This document shows positions 61,674 to 64,000 of a stretch of DNA of 64,000 nt, in pieces (position 1 is the stretch's first letter; each line of letters begins with the position of its first letter). The notes under the pieces are model-generated. The model saw only the letters and a list, made by a program, of their open reading frames with translations, made no database searches and was not told the DNA's origin. Source of the DNA: CAMCXE01 sp046347475 (GTDB taxonomy: Bacteria; Pseudomonadota; Gammaproteobacteria; Pseudomonadales; Cellvibrionaceae); contig JAXMGD010000001.1 in the NCBI GenBank assembly GCA_046347475.1, positions 1-64,000 of the forward strand, in the 5' to 3' direction. Position numbers and translations under genes: made by a program.

Positions 61674-64000
61674 AAAAACTCACCTTAGCACTGCGGCCAT
61701 AGCGGGCGGGTGTTAAGCGTTTTAATGCATCCAGGCTTTTGTGCAGCCAGGGGTTATCCGCTGTTTTTAAGCGGCCTAAATTAATCTGGTGGAATTCAAT
61801 GGCTTTATCTTCAAAGGGAAAGGCCTGATCTTCCAATAAAATATTGTACTGCTCTAAATCATCGCCTCTTAAATTGCGCGGCCGTTCGGATGCTAACAGC
61901 GCTTTGGCAAAATCCTCGTAAATACTTGCCACCTGAAAACTCGCCTCCGCCAAAATATCCAACTGATTATTAGCCCCCGCCTGGGTGTATAGGCTCACAC
62001 AGTTTTGTAAGGCCTGTTTTTTTAAGGCTAGGTTTTGCGCCAAAGGCTCCACTAAGCGAATGCGTTGAAATTGGCTGTATTGTTCATTGGCTTTTTGCAG
62101 CTGTGCCCAGGCGGCAATAAATGCCGTGCGCTCAGTTTTGTCGGAAAAGGCCGCTTGATTGGCGCTCTGCTGAATTTTATCCAGCGCCGCTTGGCGGGCC
62201 TTGTTATCGCTAGCATTTAATTGCGCTAATTTATACAGGGCTTCCATATATTGCCCATAGGGTTTGGGGTAATTCTCCACATATTGCCCCAGGGCGCGCA
62301 CGGCGGCGAGTTTATCGTTTTGTTGCTCGTATAAATTCGCCGCTTGCCAAAGTGCTGCGGCTTTTACGCTGGCATCTTTTTCGTTTTTCGCCAGCGCCTC
62401 TAAACTCTCAGCAGCTTTGCCTTGGTTGTTGGATTTTAAATAACTGCTGGATAACAAACGGTTTACATCGGCCATTAATTCATGGCGCGGGTAGCGCTGG
62501 GCAAATTCTTGCCCGTAACCTGAAGCCTGCGCCCACTGGCCCTGCTCGGCGCTTAAACTGGCCGCTTGATACAGGCCCTTCGCGGCTAAATCGTGTTGCG
62601 GTAAGAGCGTGGCTATGCGCGCATAGTGGCGGGCGGCCTCGCTGGTGTTATTGGCGCTTTTAGCTTCTTCGGCTTGTTTTAACACAATGCTCGCCAAACT
62701 GTCGGCTAGCGCGGTATTTTCCGCGCTGGTGAGTTTGCTGGAATAGGCAGCTAAAATAGTGGTTTCAGCGTCGTTAAAGCGTTTTAAATCCGCCTGCGCG
62801 AGGGCTTTAAATGCGGCGGCTTTTTGCTGCTCGGCCAAGGGGCTGCCCGGCGGTAAACTGGCTAGCAAATCCACCACCTGCTGGCTGTTTTTTTCTTGAA
62901 TATTAATATCCGCCGCACGCAGCAATAATTCCATGCTGTGTTTATCCTGCGGATACATCTGCGCATAGATTTTACTGTGGCGGGCCATTTTGCTGGCCAA
63001 GGCTTGGCGAGTTGGGCCGCTGGATTTTTGGATCAGTTGATCGTTGGTGACAATAGCGGCGTAGGCGGCGTCTTTATCTAAAATAATATCGCCATCAAAG
63101 GCAGATTTTTCGTAGTAGCCCAAGGCCTTTTCATTATCCTTGTTGGCGGATAACAATAGCGCGTATTGTTTATACATTTTGTCCTGCTGTGCGTAGGCGG
63201 CAAAATGTTTTAAATAACGCTCGCTCCAGACATTGGCGTGGCTTAATTGTTGTGCGCTGGCGCCACTTAAGCCCTGGCCTGCGGCGGTGAGCATATTTTT
63301 GCGCAGGCCGGTGAGCACCGCATTTTTATCCACATTGGGGTTTTGCTGCCAAAAGGCGGCATCTGGTTGGTACTGGTTATATAAAGTGGTGAGCGTGTCA
63401 TCAAAACTCGCCCATTGGTTTAACTGTGCGTACAGCTGCAATTGATATAAATAAGCCAGCGGCATGCGCGGCGATTGCGGGTAGCGCTGAATAAATACCT
63501 GCATGGCTGCCACCGCCTGTGCAGGCGACACGCGGCGTTTTACTTCGGCGAGCTGTTCAAAAAATTCGTAACTCCAAACAAAATCATCGCCCAACAGATT
63601 CGGCAGGGCTTGGTCAGGCAGGCGCGCAGCGGCTAAGCTCGCGGCGCGCAACAATTCGTTAATCAGGGCTTTTTTGCTCTCCGAGAGTTCTTTTATGTCG
63701 CTGTACGTCTGCTGGCGCAGGGCCGCTAAAAAATCATCCGCCGCATCGTTGTAGACGTTTTGTTTAAAACGCGCCCAGCCGCGTTTATACAGCGCGCGCT
63801 CGGTAAATAAACCGTTATTGGGGGTGAGCAGGGCCTCGCTGTAGGCGCTTTCGGCGCTTAGGTATTCACCGCGTTTAAAAGCGTCCTCAGCAATGCGAAA
63901 ATGGGCTTCGGCAATAAATGGCGATTTGGGGAAATCCTGAATAATGGTTTTTAAACTCTGCACACTCTCACTGGTGCGGCCCAATTGTTCATATACCTGC
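61666..64000 (-). CDS. Large TPR-repeat protein, 5' end beyond the window
   Basis: The frame stays open to the right edge (QVYEQLGRTSESVQSLKTII), so the N-terminus is missing; about 777 residues are visible. Many TPR-like helical pairs are seen, e.g. SPFIAEAHFRIAEDAFKRGE, YLSAESAYSEALL and MADVNRLLSSSYLKSNNQGK, plus long coiled helices near the C-terminus. No enzyme domain is found. Large TPR proteins of this kind are found beside ExbB/ExbD and TonB-like genes in gliding-motor-like gene clusters; here such a cluster lies 22 kb away. It is probably periplasmic, but the signal peptide would be outside the window. Confidence 0.85.
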   Translation of the reverse strand, partial: QVYEQLGRTSESVQSLKTIIQDFPKSPFIAEAHFRIAEDAFKRGEYLSAESAYSEALLTPNNGLFTERALYKRGWARFKQNVYNDAADDFLAALRQQTYSDIKELSESKKALINELLRAASLAAARLPDQALPNLLGDDFVWSYEFFEQLAEVKRRVSPAQAVAAMQVFIQRYPQSPRMPLAYLYQLQLYAQLNQWASFDDTLTTLYNQYQPDAAFWQQNPNVDKNAVLTGLRKNMLTAAGQGLSGASAQQLSHANVWSERYLKHFAAYAQQDKMYKQYALLLSANKDNEKALGYYEKSAFDGDIILDKDAAYAAIVTNDQLIQKSSGPTRQALASKMARHSKIYAQMYPQDKHSMELLLRAADINIQEKNSQQVVDLLASLPPGSPLAEQQKAAAFKALAQADLKRFNDAETTILAAYSSKLTSAENTALADSLASIVLKQAEEAKSANNTSEAARHYARIATLLPQHDLAAKGLYQAASLSAEQGQWAQASGYGQEFAQRYPRHELMADVNRLLSSSYLKSNNQGKAAESLEALAKNEKDASVKAAALWQAANLYEQQNDKLAAVRALGQYVENYPKPYGQYMEALYKLAQLNASDNKARQAALDKIQQSANQAAFSDKTERTAFIAAWAQLQKANEQYSQFQRIRLVEPLAQNLALKKQALQNCVSLYTQAGANNQLDILAEASFQVASIYEDFAKALLASERPRNLRGDDLEQYNILLEDQAFPFEDKAIEFHQINLGRLKTADNPWLHKSLDALKRLTPARYGRSAKVSFYE

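Overview
The window looks like chromosome from a Cellvibrio-like (Cellvibrionaceae) gammaproteobacterium. This is inferred from secreted lipoproteins with long poly-serine linkers, a GH43-type galactanase with a ricin-type lectin domain, a periplasmic nitrate reductase operon, a metX-metW-bioD cluster and intergenic hairpin repeats. No rRNA, tRNA, CRISPR array or complete insertion sequence was recognised. The genes are mostly ordinary chromosomal ones interrupted by accessory patches.

Layout. 0-8 kb: an orphan type VI secretion effector island, with the 3' part of vgrG, a TPR-like helical protein, a PAAR-RHS protein with a 131-residue toxin tip, its likely immunity gene and a small orphan. 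8-19 kb: lipid kinase, a large lipoprotein with ExoP-like sugar-binding modules, a c-heme lipoprotein, an ABC exporter, a META-domain lipoprotein and a DUF1552 Tat protein, separated by long repeat-rich gaps. 19-23.4 kb: napEDABC, including a 59-residue napE. 23.9-27.3 kb: an Lrp-type regulator divergent from leuA, then an AraC/GyrI-like regulator. 27.6-31.1 kb: a GH43/CBM13 lipoprotein, and a convergent pair of secreted proteins (PepSY-like and DUF6345) separated from it by a perfect 23-bp bidirectional terminator. 31.5-36.6 kb: an MprF-like aminoacyl-phosphatidylglycerol synthase, a YfhL-type ferredoxin overlapping trhP (yegQ), and a DODA dioxygenase. 36.8-39.5 kb: an ExbB-ExbD-ExbD-AgmX/GltJ-like energy-coupling operon.

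40-52 kb is the second accessory patch: a Sel1-repeat secreted protein, two unrecognised proteins, a 615-residue leucine-rich-repeat protein, an operon of a tetraether-synthase-like radical SAM enzyme with an Lgt-like membrane enzyme and a four-helix membrane protein, several small secreted proteins, decayed gene fragments, and a SEC-C protein split by an in-frame TAA. 52-55.6 kb: a zinc-site-lacking sirtuin, then metX-metW-bioD and a tautomerase-fold protein. 56-64 kb: mostly envelope proteins, namely a four-repeat poly-Ser lipoprotein, a PAP2 phosphatase, a DUF6748 protein, a triple DUF3395-like protein, and an operon with two TPR proteins running off the right edge.

The most unusual features are: (i) a family of about 100-140 bp imperfect inverted-repeat elements at 8.06, 12.05, 13.4, 15.9, 26.2 and 60.6 kb. 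They share a GTAG-containing core, but some copies have different outer arms that remain perfectly paired. (ii) The radical SAM/Lgt-like operon, a candidate for unusual membrane-lipid or lipoprotein chemistry. (iii) A DUF6345 protein with a clan-CD-like His/Cys arrangement next to a propeptide-like partner. (iv) The SEC-C gene with the in-frame stop.
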